64,000 nucleotides of DNA from Scatosoma sp048465415 (GTDB taxonomy: Bacteria > Bacillota > Clostridia > Christensenellales > Borkfalkiaceae), in assembly GCA_048465415.1 (NCBI GenBank), contig DBFWLO010000023.1:131175-195174 (forward strand), written 5' to 3'. How positions within the stretch are numbered: the first letter of the stretch is position 1; the number at the start of each line of letters is the position of its first letter. This document shows positions 1-8,381 of this stretch, piece after piece. Both the position numbers and the translations under genes were made by a program. A model generated the notes under the pieces. The model worked only from the letters and a program-made list of their open reading frames with translations. It was not told where the DNA came from and ran no database searches.

Positions 1-167
1 AGGACGCGACCGAAGATTATGTCGTTTTAGACACGAATGATACTAAATATGAGACGCCGCAGGCATATATTTACGATCTTTCCGCTTATGCGGGAAAGAA
101 GATAGAGGTTCGTATCGGGAATATAGGCGGTTCGCATTGCGTGGTTACGAGCATCGCAGCCTCTTAA
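1..167 (+). CDS. C-terminal fragment of a secreted protein (partial, runs off window)
   Basis: An open frame enters the window (first complete codon at base 3) and stops at TAA 165-167, giving about 54 residues. The end, with IYDLSAYAGKKIEVRIGNI, looks like the last strands of a jelly-roll or carbohydrate-binding type beta-sandwich: a LSAYAGK..V.I pattern is common at the end of such domains, and the 1006-residue lipoprotein downstream ends in a comparable fold (DIDLSALCKA region). It lies 74 bases upstream of the sugar-binding protein gene, in the same direction, so it probably belongs to the same locus. Only the tail is visible, so no function is assigned beyond likely extracytoplasmic. Confidence 0.6.
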   Translation, partial: DATEDYVVLDTNDTKYETPQAYIYDLSAYAGKKIEVRIGNIGGSHCVVTSIAAS

Positions 168-180
168 AAAGATATAAATC

Positions 181-219
181 GGGAGCCCCCGTCGGAGCGT
201 GCCGACGGGAGAGACTCCC
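181..219 (+). other. Stable intercistronic hairpin without T-tract
   Basis: CCCGTCGG (188-195) pairs perfectly with CCGACGGG (202-209), and an outer GGGAG (181-185) pairs with CTCCC (215-219). There is no T-run after it and the ribosome binding site of the next gene follows directly, so it is better read as an mRNA-stabilising or processing hairpin within the operon than as a terminator. Confidence 0.55.
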
Positions 220-241
220 TTGTAAAAGGAGAAAGATAGTA

Positions 242-1579
242 ATGAGGAAAATCGTAAGCGCCGTAATAGCGGCGGGACTGACGCTTACTCTGGCTTTTTC
301 GGCGGTCGGCTGCACGATCCGCGGCGACCGTCCGAGCGACGACAGTATCGGCGAATTGACGGAAAAAGCGGGAAAGATCACCGTCTGGTGGCCGGGTTCG
401 ACTGTCGAAATGAAAGCGATCGAAGAAGCGAAAGCCGATTATATCGCCGAAAACCCGAAAGTGGAAATAGAGATCATCGGGCAGTCTACCGCCGATTTCT
501 ATTCGGCGTACATGCTGGCCTGTGCCGGCAACTCCGCGCCCGACGTCGCCTACGTCGATCATGTCTACGTCCAGACGCTCGCTTACTACGGCTATATCGC
601 CAACCTGTCCAGCGCGGGCTACGACGAACTGGAAGATACCTTTATTCCTTCGCTCTGGGAACCGAATTTTTACAACGATAAACTGTACGCCCTGCCCATG
701 AGCGCGAACATATTGGCGACGGTGTATAATAAGACTCTGATCGCGAAGGCGCAGAATACGACGACGGACAAAATCGTTCTGCCGAAAAATTACGAAGAAC
801 TCGTCGATCTTTGCGCAAAGATCGAAGCGCTCAACGACGAATCGACGAAGTCCGATCCCTATTACGGGATCACTCTTCCCGCCGGTACGGGCAATACGTC
901 TATGGCGTCCATGAGCTATCTGGCCTTCGTCAACCGCTGCGGCGGGACGGGGATTTTATCCGACGATCTCAAAGAGAGCAGGATCAGTTCCGAGGCATGC
1001 GTTTCCGCGGCTCAGAAATTATATGAATTGGGAGAGTATTCCACGGCGACCTTCGGGGAAGCGAAATTTGAATCGGGCAAAGTGGGATTCATAGAAATGG
1101 GGCCCTGGAAGATCTCCGATTATGAAAAATATTCGGACACTTACAACTGGGAAGTGGGTTATACGACTGCCGTTCCTTTCACAGAAGGAGGAAACACAGG
1201 TTCGACTCTGGGACTTTACAGCCTGGTCGTCACCAACAATCTCAACTCGCCTTTGGCCGCGGACTTTGTGAAATACGTGACTACCAATGATAAATACGCG
1301 CTCGCTTTCTCGACGCCTCAGAATCTGCTGCCCGCGACAAAGACGGCTATTGAAAACAATTTCTATTCGGGCGACGTATGGCAGGTTTACGTGGAACAGC
1401 TTAAAAACGTAGTAGTGCGTCCCGGATCTCCCGCGTGGACGGATATTGAAGCGGTTCTCGGCGATTTCGTGACGAATCTCGTGCAGAGAACCTATGCCGG
1501 AAACGACGGAGTCAGACAGGCGTGTATCGGAATCAACGATCAGGTAAACTCCGCACTTGAAGACATTTATGCGGACTAA
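242..1579 (+). CDS. ABC transporter extracellular sugar-binding lipoprotein (family 1 SBP)
   Basis: Solute-binding component of a carbohydrate importer, anchored outside the membrane. The ATG at 242 is chosen over upstream in-frame codons because it follows AAAGGAG and begins a lipoprotein signal: basic MRK, hydrophobic stretch, lipobox SAVGC with the lipidated Cys at residue 24. The mature protein opens with KITVWWPGSTVEMKAI, typical of MalE/UgpB-type family 1 binding proteins, and its length of 445 residues is usual for them. Two MalF/MalG-type permeases follow at 1624 and 2555, which fixes the assignment. No ATPase gene is nearby, so a shared MsmX/UgpC-type ATPase elsewhere is inferred. 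The sugar is unknown. Confidence 0.9.
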   Translation: MRKIVSAVIAAGLTLTLAFSAVGCTIRGDRPSDDSIGELTEKAGKITVWWPGSTVEMKAIEEAKADYIAENPKVEIEIIGQSTADFYSAYMLACAGNSAPDVAYVDHVYVQTLAYYGYIANLSSAGYDELEDTFIPSLWEPNFYNDKLYALPMSANILATVYNKTLIAKAQNTTTDKIVLPKNYEELVDLCAKIEALNDESTKSDPYYGITLPAGTGNTSMASMSYLAFVNRCGGTGILSDDLKESRISSEACVSAAQKLYELGEYSTATFGEAKFESGKVGFIEMGPWKISDYEKYSDTYNWEVGYTTAVPFTEGGNTGSTLGLYSLVVTNNLNSPLAADFVKYVTTNDKYALAFSTPQNLLPATKTAIENNFYSGDVWQVYVEQLKNVVVRPGSPAWTDIEAVLGDFVTNLVQRTYAGNDGVRQACIGINDQVNSALEDIYAD

Positions 1580-1623
1580 ACCGTTTCTTTCCGGGAACGG
1601 ATAGGGAAATGAGGAGAATGGGA

Positions 1624-2562
1624 ATGAAATTAAAAACGGCTTCAAAGCAGCCTTTCAAGAAAAAATTTAAAAGGGAAATCATCGCCTATTCGCTGATCGG
1701 AATCCCTCTGCTTTGGTGGACGGTATTTTTCGTCATCGCGCTGCTTTGGGCGTTGTTTTCCAGTTTTACGAACATGCGGGGCGGCTACGGCTGGGATTAT
1801 ATCACGAGGATCGATTTCAATAACTACGTGAATATCTTCACTGCCGGCAGCACCCAGTTCAAAGCGTTCTGGAACGCGATGAAGGTGACGATCCTCTGGA
1901 CGATAGTGATGATGATCGGCAACAACGTTATGGGCATGCTCTGCGCCTTTCTCATCAAGAGCGTAAAAAAAAGCGGTAAATTTTTTCTCGCCCTGCTCTT
2001 TTGGCCGTCTCTCGTTTCCGCCGTCGTCGGCGCGGACATCACCAAAACGATTTTCGCCTCCGATTCTTCGGGAATCGTCAATCAGCTGATCGTCTTTTTC
2101 GGCGGCTCCCCGGTGCAGTGGTTCGAGAATGCGGGCACCGCACTTTGGGCGTTGATGGTCGTACCCTTCTTTTTCGGGTTCTGTCAGAAGATGCTCATTT
2201 ACTACGCTTCCATCGTTTCTATTCCGCCCACGTATACGGAGGCCGCGAGCCTGGAAACGTCCAGCCGCTTTCTCATCTTTTTCAAAGTGACGATGCCGCT
2301 CATGAAGAACGCGATCGTGCTCAATACGCTCTTGTCCGTCATCGACGGCTTCAAAGTGCTCGGCCCCATGCAGCTCGTGACGAAGGGCGGCCCGGGCGGC
2401 AGTACCCAGTCGGTGATGCTGCTCATCTATAACACGATCTTCCAATCTCCTTCGAGAGTGGGCCAGGGCTGCGCCTACGCGTTCGTACTCTTTATCTTTA
2501 TCCTGGTCGTTTCTTTGATCCAGAAAAAATTAGCGGGAAAGGAGGAATCGACGATTGAGTAA
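1624..2562 (+). CDS. Sugar ABC transporter permease (MalF type)
   Basis: Inner-membrane permease subunit of the binding-protein-dependent sugar importer. About six transmembrane segments are evident, the first after a basic N-terminus (KKKFKREIIAYSLIGIPLLWW). The cytoplasmic EAA loop, which docks the ATPase, is present near residue 205 as EAASLETSSRFLIFFKVTMP. In-frame ATGs exist at 1609 and 1618, but AGGAG at 1612-1616 is correctly spaced (7 bases) only for the ATG at 1624, giving 312 residues. It follows the binding protein by 44 bases and overlaps the next permease by 8 bases, so the genes are co-transcribed and translationally coupled. Confidence 0.92.
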   Translation: MKLKTASKQPFKKKFKREIIAYSLIGIPLLWWTVFFVIALLWALFSSFTNMRGGYGWDYITRIDFNNYVNIFTAGSTQFKAFWNAMKVTILWTIVMMIGNNVMGMLCAFLIKSVKKSGKFFLALLFWPSLVSAVVGADITKTIFASDSSGIVNQLIVFFGGSPVQWFENAGTALWALMVVPFFFGFCQKMLIYYASIVSIPPTYTEAASLETSSRFLIFFKVTMPLMKNAIVLNTLLSVIDGFKVLGPMQLVTKGGPGGSTQSVMLLIYNTIFQSPSRVGQGCAYAFVLFIFILVVSLIQKKLAGKEESTIE

Positions 2563-3433
2563 AATATCTTCGGCGAAGTCGCGCGGCGCGCGCCGCAAAC
2601 AGGAACTTCGCTTTAATATCATCAGTATCGTATTTCTTTCGGTCGTCGCTTTTTTTCAGATCTTTCCCTTCTGGCTGAAACTCGTGGACGCCACCCATTC
2701 TCCGAGTTTTTATCCGGAGATCGGGAAAGTATACGTTTGGTTCGCCGATTTCACGCTGGCCAACTTTAAGACGGTCGTACGTTCCGCAAGGCTGTTCCAG
2801 GCTTTCGGCGTCAGCCTGCTGCACACCGTCTCGTTCACGGCGCTCAGTCTGTTCGTGGCGGTCGTCGTGGGATACGTGCTTTCCAAAATGACGTTCCGCG
2901 GTAAAACTTTCGTCAGCACGCTGCTTTTGACGACGCTGATGATTCCGGGGGAGATCATGTTGGCGGCCAACTATAAAATCACGATCTTTTTCGGGATCAA
3001 CGACAGTATTCTCGGCATCATTCTGCCCGGTATCGTCAATGTGTTCGGGATCTTTTTGGTCAAACAGTACATGGCGAATATCCCGGACAGCGTTCTGGAA
3101 GCGGCTTCGATAGACGGCTGCGGCGAGTTTAAAAAGATCATCGTCATCGTCTTCCCGATGTCCGTTCCCATTATCATGACTTATGTCATTCTCACGTTCA
3201 TCGGCACCTGGAACGAGTATCTGTTCCCGATGATTCTGTATACCACTTCCGGCTCCAAGTGGCTGTATACGCTGCAACTGGCCATGCAGAGTTTCTATCC
3301 GAACTTCGGCGGCAACGCGGACACCTACGTGCGTTCCGCGGGCATGCTGCTCATCACCATGCCGATCATCGTCATGTATCTCGTATTCCAGAAATATATA
3401 CTCAATCAGAGCAATATAGCCGGGTTGAAATAA
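2555..3433 (+). CDS. Sugar ABC transporter permease (MalG type)
   Basis: Second membrane subunit of the importer. It starts with TTG at 2555, supported by AAAGGAGG at 2538-2545 with a 9-base gap; no ATG is well placed. The 292-residue protein has six predicted transmembrane segments and the conserved EAA loop near residue 182 (EAASIDGCGEFKKIIVIVFP), which carries the canonical Gly absent from its partner. The C-terminus has the usual MalG-family ending after the last membrane segment (IVMYLVFQKYILNQSNIAGLK region). The start overlaps the end of the preceding permease, as is normal for MalFG pairs. Confidence 0.92.
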   Translation: MSKISSAKSRGARRKQELRFNIISIVFLSVVAFFQIFPFWLKLVDATHSPSFYPEIGKVYVWFADFTLANFKTVVRSARLFQAFGVSLLHTVSFTALSLFVAVVVGYVLSKMTFRGKTFVSTLLLTTLMIPGEIMLAANYKITIFFGINDSILGIILPGIVNVFGIFLVKQYMANIPDSVLEAASIDGCGEFKKIIVIVFPMSVPIIMTYVILTFIGTWNEYLFPMILYTTSGSKWLYTLQLAMQSFYPNFGGNADTYVRSAGMLLITMPIIVMYLVFQKYILNQSNIAGLK

Positions 3434-3454
3434 TCGTATAAAGGGGTATTCATT

Positions 3455-6400
3455 ATGAAAAAACAGTTTATAAAGCTCACGGCACTCTTGTCGGCGTGCG
3501 TGATGCTGTTCGCGGCGGGGTGCGGTTCTCCCGCCGGGGAAAGTTCAAACGGCGGAACCTCCTCCGGCGGCGCTTCGGAAGATCAGCATACGCATAACTA
3601 CGTCAACGGTTACTGCACGATCTGCGGAGAAAAGGATCCGAACTACCAGGAGGGCGGCGGAGATATCACGGGCGACGACGAGTTTTCCTATTATCCGACC
3701 ACGAAACTCCGCGAGGATAAAAAGATTTTCGCGCTTAACCTCGACGGCGACATGAACAACGACACGCTGAACACGGTCTCGGCGTTGCAGGGATTGTTCG
3801 CCCGGACCGAAGTCACCTTCTACGTGGACGGAAGATACATGACGAACGGTACCAACGCCGACCAGTACTATCTGGAAGAAGCGAAAGAAAAGTACGGCGT
3901 TGAGACGGAAAAAATCGATCTCGCCGCCGCGGTGGAGATGTACGTCGACGCCTGGGACGGCATGGTGAAATCGGGCGTTTGGGGCAGTTCCATCGATTTA
4001 AAGACAGGATTCAAGGATTCTTCCAACTATTACAGCGCGTATACGGAAGAGGCGGCGGACGCGGCGAAGGCGGGATATGCGACGCCCGGATTCATCGTTT
4101 ATAATCCCGCCACCTATTCGGTGAACATCGCCTCCGCGCTGGCGGGGATCACCGGCTTTCTGCCCGTGGCGGCGAGCGAGAAAGAGAAATACGAACAGCT
4201 CGGTCTCGTGGAAAAGATGGACGTTTCCAACGAGATGTGGGGGTATAAGTGGTGTTTCAACGCCTGCATGACGGAACTTTCTCCCGCCGGACTCGTGCAC
4301 CAGAATTACGAAATCAACGGCAAAACCAACTATTACGTCCGCGATTACGGCGTCACTTATAAATATCTCTACGTCTATTACGACAATACCACGACGATCA
4401 ACAACACGCTGAAAAAGCAGATCCATTCCTTCCTGGATAAAAATATTCCCATCGTCGGTTATGCCTACAACGAGACGCAGGACGTGGCGCTGTTCAGCCA
4501 GTACGGACAATTCCTCGTGCCTACCGATTATACGATGAATCTCACCTTCCACGTAGCGGAGGAATTCCGCTCCGAGAACGGGTTCACGCAGCCCAATAAG
4601 GACAGCGACAAGCCGGCGGAAAAGGGCAAGCATTACGTGTCGTTCGTCGTATCCGACGGCGACAACGCGCAGTATTGGCAGAATACCGCTATCTTCTCGA
4701 CCAGCTATATGAACGCGACGGGGCGCGAAAACGACGATTTTGCGGTCACGTGGTCGATCACGCCTTCTCTCTCGGATATGATGCCCCTCGTTATGGACAC
4801 GGCTTATAACGGCGCGGTTACGACGGAAAACGATTATTTCTGCGCGCCCGTCTCCGGTCAGGGATATATCGACGCCGGCAATTTCTATAATTCCGGTTCC
4901 GAGTATATGACGAACTTTCTGACCAATCTCGACACCTATCTCACTCGCGCCGATCAGAGCGTGGTGACGATCATCGGAGCCGAGAATTATAAGGACGGCG
5001 GCATTTTCGGCACGATGAACGCTTACGCGGCGGTTGACTCCTTGAAAGGCGGGTTGGTGCTCAACGGCGGCCGCTATTTCCAGGGCGCGTATTCGGGCGG
5101 CGTTTACTGGAAGAACGGCAAACCGTTCATTGTGCCCCGCGACTCCCTTTGGAGCACCACGCCCGCCTATATCGCGGCCAGAATCAATATGTACGCGGGA
5201 TCTTCCACAGGTACGGACGTGACGACGACGGACGCCTATTCGGTCATCAATGTGCACCCTTGGTCGCATAACTACGCGGACATCAGAACGATCGTCAACA
5301 TGCTGGCGGACAACGTGGAAGTGGTGTCGCTGGATCGTATCGTTTCCATGATGCAGACGAGCGTCGCGGATAAGAAGGACACCGTCGATAAATTCGAAAT
5401 GCCCAAATCGGGCTCGGGCGCGACCATTTCCGACGCCGATCTGCAAAAGCACCCCGAACTCATTCCCACCGATCCTCTGTTCAACGATTTCCTGCTCTGG
5501 TGCGAAGATTGGAGCGGCGACGTCTCTTATCGCTCTTCGGACGCGGCGACTTCGGACGTATATCCGACCTTTAAGACGAACATGGCGGTTTCGGCGAAAG
5601 GCAAAGCGAGGAAGGCGGCATTCACCCTTCCCGACGTAGACGATATTTGGATAACCTTCTATGCGCGGGCGGACAGTACGAACGCGGCCGACAGTACGTC
5701 GTTCAAAATGACGATGACGGTCGGCGGAGAAACGAAAACGGTGATCGCCTCCGCGACGCTTCGGGGCGTTTCGGGTACGGAAACTCCCATCGTTTCGGGA
5801 GACGGATGGCAGGCGTTCACTTTCCCCGTCGCGCAGTATTTTCCCGGCTATCAGGGCAAAACGGCGGATATCGAGCTGGAAGTAACCGGCGACATCGGTA
5901 TCAAAGTGGATAATTTCACCGTCACCGACAGATATATCGTCGAGGGCGCCGATACGGTATGCGGCGACGTGTATTCCAACGAATTTGAGAACGGCACTAC
6001 GGAAGACTGGATGCTCGGCGATCAGTTCAAGACCAGCCAGTATTATCACTGGGGCGCGTACGACCGCGAAACGCTGAAACCGAAAGGCACCTTGCAGGTC
6101 GACGCTTCGGACGGCGGCGGCAACGAGAAGCGGAACGCCAACACCAACGTCTGGTTCTCGAAGAGCGTGACTTTGCCCGAGACGCAGGACGCCATATCCG
6201 TGTCGCTCGACGTCAACGGCGGCGCGAAGAGCAAGCTCGCCGTTTATATAGACGGAGAGTACGTCGTTCTCATAGACTGGACGAAAAATTCGGGTATCGG
6301 CACCAAAGACATAGATCTTTCCGCGCTCTGCAAGGCGCAGGGAATCGAATCGCTTTCGGGCAAACAGGTCACGTTCGTGTTCGAGGTAAGGGACAACGCC

Positions 6401-6475
6401 AACGACGACAACGGTACCGGACAGGATTTCAATTTGAGCTATTTCCGTATCAACTGGGCGGGTAAACAGAGCTGA
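3455..6475 (+). CDS. Large GxGYxYP-family lipoprotein with C-terminal beta-sandwich domain
   Basis: Predicted surface lipoprotein of 1006 residues; lipobox FAAGC puts the lipidated Cys at residue 23. A short HTHNYVNGYCTICGE segment (residues ~46-62) resembles the CxxC modules of the repeat protein at 8382. The centre is a GxGYxYP-type domain: YYPTTKL near residue 78, VSFVVSDGDNAQYWQ near 395, and GQGYIDAGNFY near 468, a variant of the family-naming motif. Residues ~660-1006 form two beta-rich segments like carbohydrate-binding or jelly-roll domains (WSGDVSYRSS, then WMLGDQFKTSQYYHWG). The family is abundant in gut bacteria and suspected to act on glycans, but I know of no established reaction. 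It directly follows the sugar transporter, so a glycan role is inferred. A terminator follows. Confidence 0.82.
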   Translation: MKKQFIKLTALLSACVMLFAAGCGSPAGESSNGGTSSGGASEDQHTHNYVNGYCTICGEKDPNYQEGGGDITGDDEFSYYPTTKLREDKKIFALNLDGDMNNDTLNTVSALQGLFARTEVTFYVDGRYMTNGTNADQYYLEEAKEKYGVETEKIDLAAAVEMYVDAWDGMVKSGVWGSSIDLKTGFKDSSNYYSAYTEEAADAAKAGYATPGFIVYNPATYSVNIASALAGITGFLPVAASEKEKYEQLGLVEKMDVSNEMWGYKWCFNACMTELSPAGLVHQNYEINGKTNYYVRDYGVTYKYLYVYYDNTTTINNTLKKQIHSFLDKNIPIVGYAYNETQDVALFSQYGQFLVPTDYTMNLTFHVAEEFRSENGFTQPNKDSDKPAEKGKHYVSFVVSDGDNAQYWQNTAIFSTSYMNATGRENDDFAVTWSITPSLSDMMPLVMDTAYNGAVTTENDYFCAPVSGQGYIDAGNFYNSGSEYMTNFLTNLDTYLTRADQSVVTIIGAENYKDGGIFGTMNAYAAVDSLKGGLVLNGGRYFQGAYSGGVYWKNGKPFIVPRDSLWSTTPAYIAARINMYAGSSTGTDVTTTDAYSVINVHPWSHNYADIRTIVNMLADNVEVVSLDRIVSMMQTSVADKKDTVDKFEMPKSGSGATISDADLQKHPELIPTDPLFNDFLLWCEDWSGDVSYRSSDAATSDVYPTFKTNMAVSAKGKARKAAFTLPDVDDIWITFYARADSTNAADSTSFKMTMTVGGETKTVIASATLRGVSGTETPIVSGDGWQAFTFPVAQYFPGYQGKTADIELEVTGDIGIKVDNFTVTDRYIVEGADTVCGDVYSNEFENGTTEDWMLGDQFKTSQYYHWGAYDRETLKPKGTLQVDASDGGGNEKRNANTNVWFSKSVTLPETQDAISVSLDVNGGAKSKLAVYIDGEYVVLIDWTKNSGIGTKDIDLSALCKAQGIESLSGKQVTFVFEVRDNANDDNGTGQDFNLSYFRINWAGKQS

Positions 6476-6488
6476 GAAACGAAGCGTA

Positions 6489-6524
6489 TCGGCGGACGCG
6501 GGATTTTTCGTCCGCCGATTTTTT
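6489..6524 (+). terminator. Rho-independent terminator after the large GxGYxYP gene
   Basis: TCGGCGGACG (6489-6498) pairs perfectly with CGTCCGCCGA (6509-6518), followed by T6. The ribosome binding site of the next gene begins at once, so readthrough may still feed the smaller paralogue at reduced level. Confidence 0.88.
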
Positions 6525-6534
6525 GGAGGCAATC

Positions 6535-8190
6535 ATGAAAAAGTATTGGAAACGTGGATCTTTTGCCGCTTTGGCGCTAATGCTGGCGCTGTCCTCTTTC
6601 GCCGCCTGCGGCGGTCGGGAAAGCTCTTCGGGCGTATCCGATTCAAATACGTCCGATAGCGTATCCGACTCGTCGGTGCCCGAAGAGAATTATAAAGGCT
6701 ATTTCAAAAAAATGACGATCACTCCGGGAAAGCTGCTGGTATACGGCCGCAGTGAATCTCTTTCCCGGGTACAGGAGTTTTTCGCCGAATCGGTGCAGGG
6801 GCTCTTCGCGCAGAAGGGAGAGTCGAAATACTATCACTACCGCAGCGGTTCCTACGAGACCTGGCTGGAAGAGATCCGGACGGAATACGGCAAAGACAAC
6901 GAGGACGTCACGATCGAAGAAATGCTGGCCGATTACGGCGACAAGCTCGGAAAGGGCTACGTTTTGTTCGATAACGCCGTCAGCGCGTCGGTGAACTGCG
7001 CGCGCAGTATCGCGGGCGTGAAGGGCGTGGTCATGGTGGACGTATCGTTGAAAAGCTGGGCGGATTCGAACGGGCTTCGCCAAGAATACGACGCGACGCA
7101 GATGACCGAACGGGAATGTTTCGACGCGTATAAGGACGAGTTCGACAATACGGGACTCGTGCAGCAGAACGGCTCGAACGTATTCTTGACAGATTATGCG
7201 ATCGCCTGTAAATATTTTTGTTATTTCGTCACGGATAAGAAGCCCGCTTCGCTGAAATTCCGCAACGAAGTGCAGGAATGGTGCAAAGAATGCGCGGTCT
7301 ACGGCTGGTGTCCGATCGACGAGGGCACGGACGTGTCGTTCAGTTCGGGCTACGGCAGCTTCACGCTGGCTTCGGACTACTGTCTCAATATGTCCGTGTT
7401 TTCCTGCACCGACTTTTTCGGCGTGGAATACTTGAAACAGCCGGATAAAGCGAAGGAAGCGGACACGTATCCGACGGATAAACACTACGTCACGATCGTC
7501 AACAGTGACGGCGACAATTTGCAGTGCTGGTACGGCGGCACGTTTGAAAGCGGAAAATACATGGGCGCCGAACGCGGCGATTTTGCGATGGGCTGGTCGG
7601 TGAGTCCCGCGCTGTATAGCTTAGGACCGAACATTCTCGCGCATACCTATAAAAACGCGAAAGCGGGCGATCAGTTCGTATGCAGCGTCTCCGGGCTCGG
7701 GTACACCTATCCGATGTCCTATACGGCGGACGCTCTTAAACGGTATTGCTCCGTACTCGACGACTACCTCGGCGCGCTTGATTTGTCGGTCGTCAAAATA
7801 CTCGATAACGGTCTGCCGGAAAAGACGATCGAAGCGTATTCGCAGATGCAAAACGCCAAAGGCTTTCTTTATTGTACATACAGCGATTCCTACGTCGGCG
7901 AGCATGGCTCCGTATATTGGTCGAAAAACGGCAAGCCGTTTGTATCCTGCCGCGCCACGATGTGGAACAGCTCCGCCGAAGCGATTGCCGGGCAAATCAA
8001 CGCTTATCCCGCGGACGCGACTTCGATCGCAGGATATACGTACGTCAATCTGCACGTCTGGTCGATGGATTACAACGACGTTAAAGACATGGTCGCGCTC
8101 CTCGACGAAGACGTCGTCGTAGTAAGCCCCGAAACGTTCATCGATTTGATCGTCAAGAACGTTCCGCATGAAAACGTAACGCTTTCTTAA
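6535..8190 (+). CDS. GxGYxYP-family lipoprotein (smaller paralogue)
   Basis: Predicted lipoprotein of 551 residues. The ATG at 6535 follows GGAGG (6525-6529) and starts a signal peptide with lipobox SFAAC, Cys at residue 25. It shares the domain of its neighbour: VTIVNSDGDNLQCWYGG near residue 318 and GLGYTYP near residue 387, the exact GxGYxYP motif. It also has the Y-x-N-x-HxWS strand (VNLHVWSMDY, matching VIN-HPWSHNY in the larger protein). It lacks the C-terminal beta-sandwich domains, so the two look like a core-only and a core-plus-binding-module pair. Function is unproven; glycan processing or binding is inferred from the adjacent sugar transporter. Confidence 0.85.
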   Translation: MKKYWKRGSFAALALMLALSSFAACGGRESSSGVSDSNTSDSVSDSSVPEENYKGYFKKMTITPGKLLVYGRSESLSRVQEFFAESVQGLFAQKGESKYYHYRSGSYETWLEEIRTEYGKDNEDVTIEEMLADYGDKLGKGYVLFDNAVSASVNCARSIAGVKGVVMVDVSLKSWADSNGLRQEYDATQMTERECFDAYKDEFDNTGLVQQNGSNVFLTDYAIACKYFCYFVTDKKPASLKFRNEVQEWCKECAVYGWCPIDEGTDVSFSSGYGSFTLASDYCLNMSVFSCTDFFGVEYLKQPDKAKEADTYPTDKHYVTIVNSDGDNLQCWYGGTFESGKYMGAERGDFAMGWSVSPALYSLGPNILAHTYKNAKAGDQFVCSVSGLGYTYPMSYTADALKRYCSVLDDYLGALDLSVVKILDNGLPEKTIEAYSQMQNAKGFLYCTYSDSYVGEHGSVYWSKNGKPFVSCRATMWNSSAEAIAGQINAYPADATSIAGYTYVNLHVWSMDYNDVKDMVALLDEDVVVVSPETFIDLIVKNVPHENVTLS

Positions 8191-8200
8191 AATAAAAATA

Positions 8201-8238
8201 AAAAAAGTCGGCGGAGAAAGCTCCCGCCGACTTTTTTT
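8201..8238 (+). terminator. Strong terminator ending the sugar-uptake block
   Basis: AAAAAAGTCGGCGG pairs with CCGCCGACTTTTTT across a short AGAAAGCTCC loop, flanked by A-run and T-run. Confidence 0.9.
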
Positions 8239-8284
8239 AAACGGTAAAAATATAGAAACGTTACAGAAATTTTGATTGAAACTA

Positions 8285-8313
8285 TTGACGGAAGAAAGAA
8301 AAAGAGTTACAAT
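8285..8313 (+). promoter_or_regulatory. SigA-type promoter of the BspA-like gene
   Basis: TTGACG (8285-8290), 17-base spacer, TACAAT (8308-8313). The predicted transcript starts near 8320 and leaves about 60 bases of untranslated leader before the ATG at 8382. Confidence 0.7.
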
Positions 8314-8381
8314 GAAAGTGCGGAGTAACTTAATTGGTTTCATAAAAGTATACTTACAATAAGAAGATAGGGGAGCAGGAC

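Noticed and set aside
3998..6532. 844-codon open frame on the minus strand opposite the large GxGYxYP gene
   Set aside because: It mirrors the codon structure of the plus-strand gene, has an Arg/His-rich composition, no ribosome binding site and no recognisable domain; it is a shadow frame.
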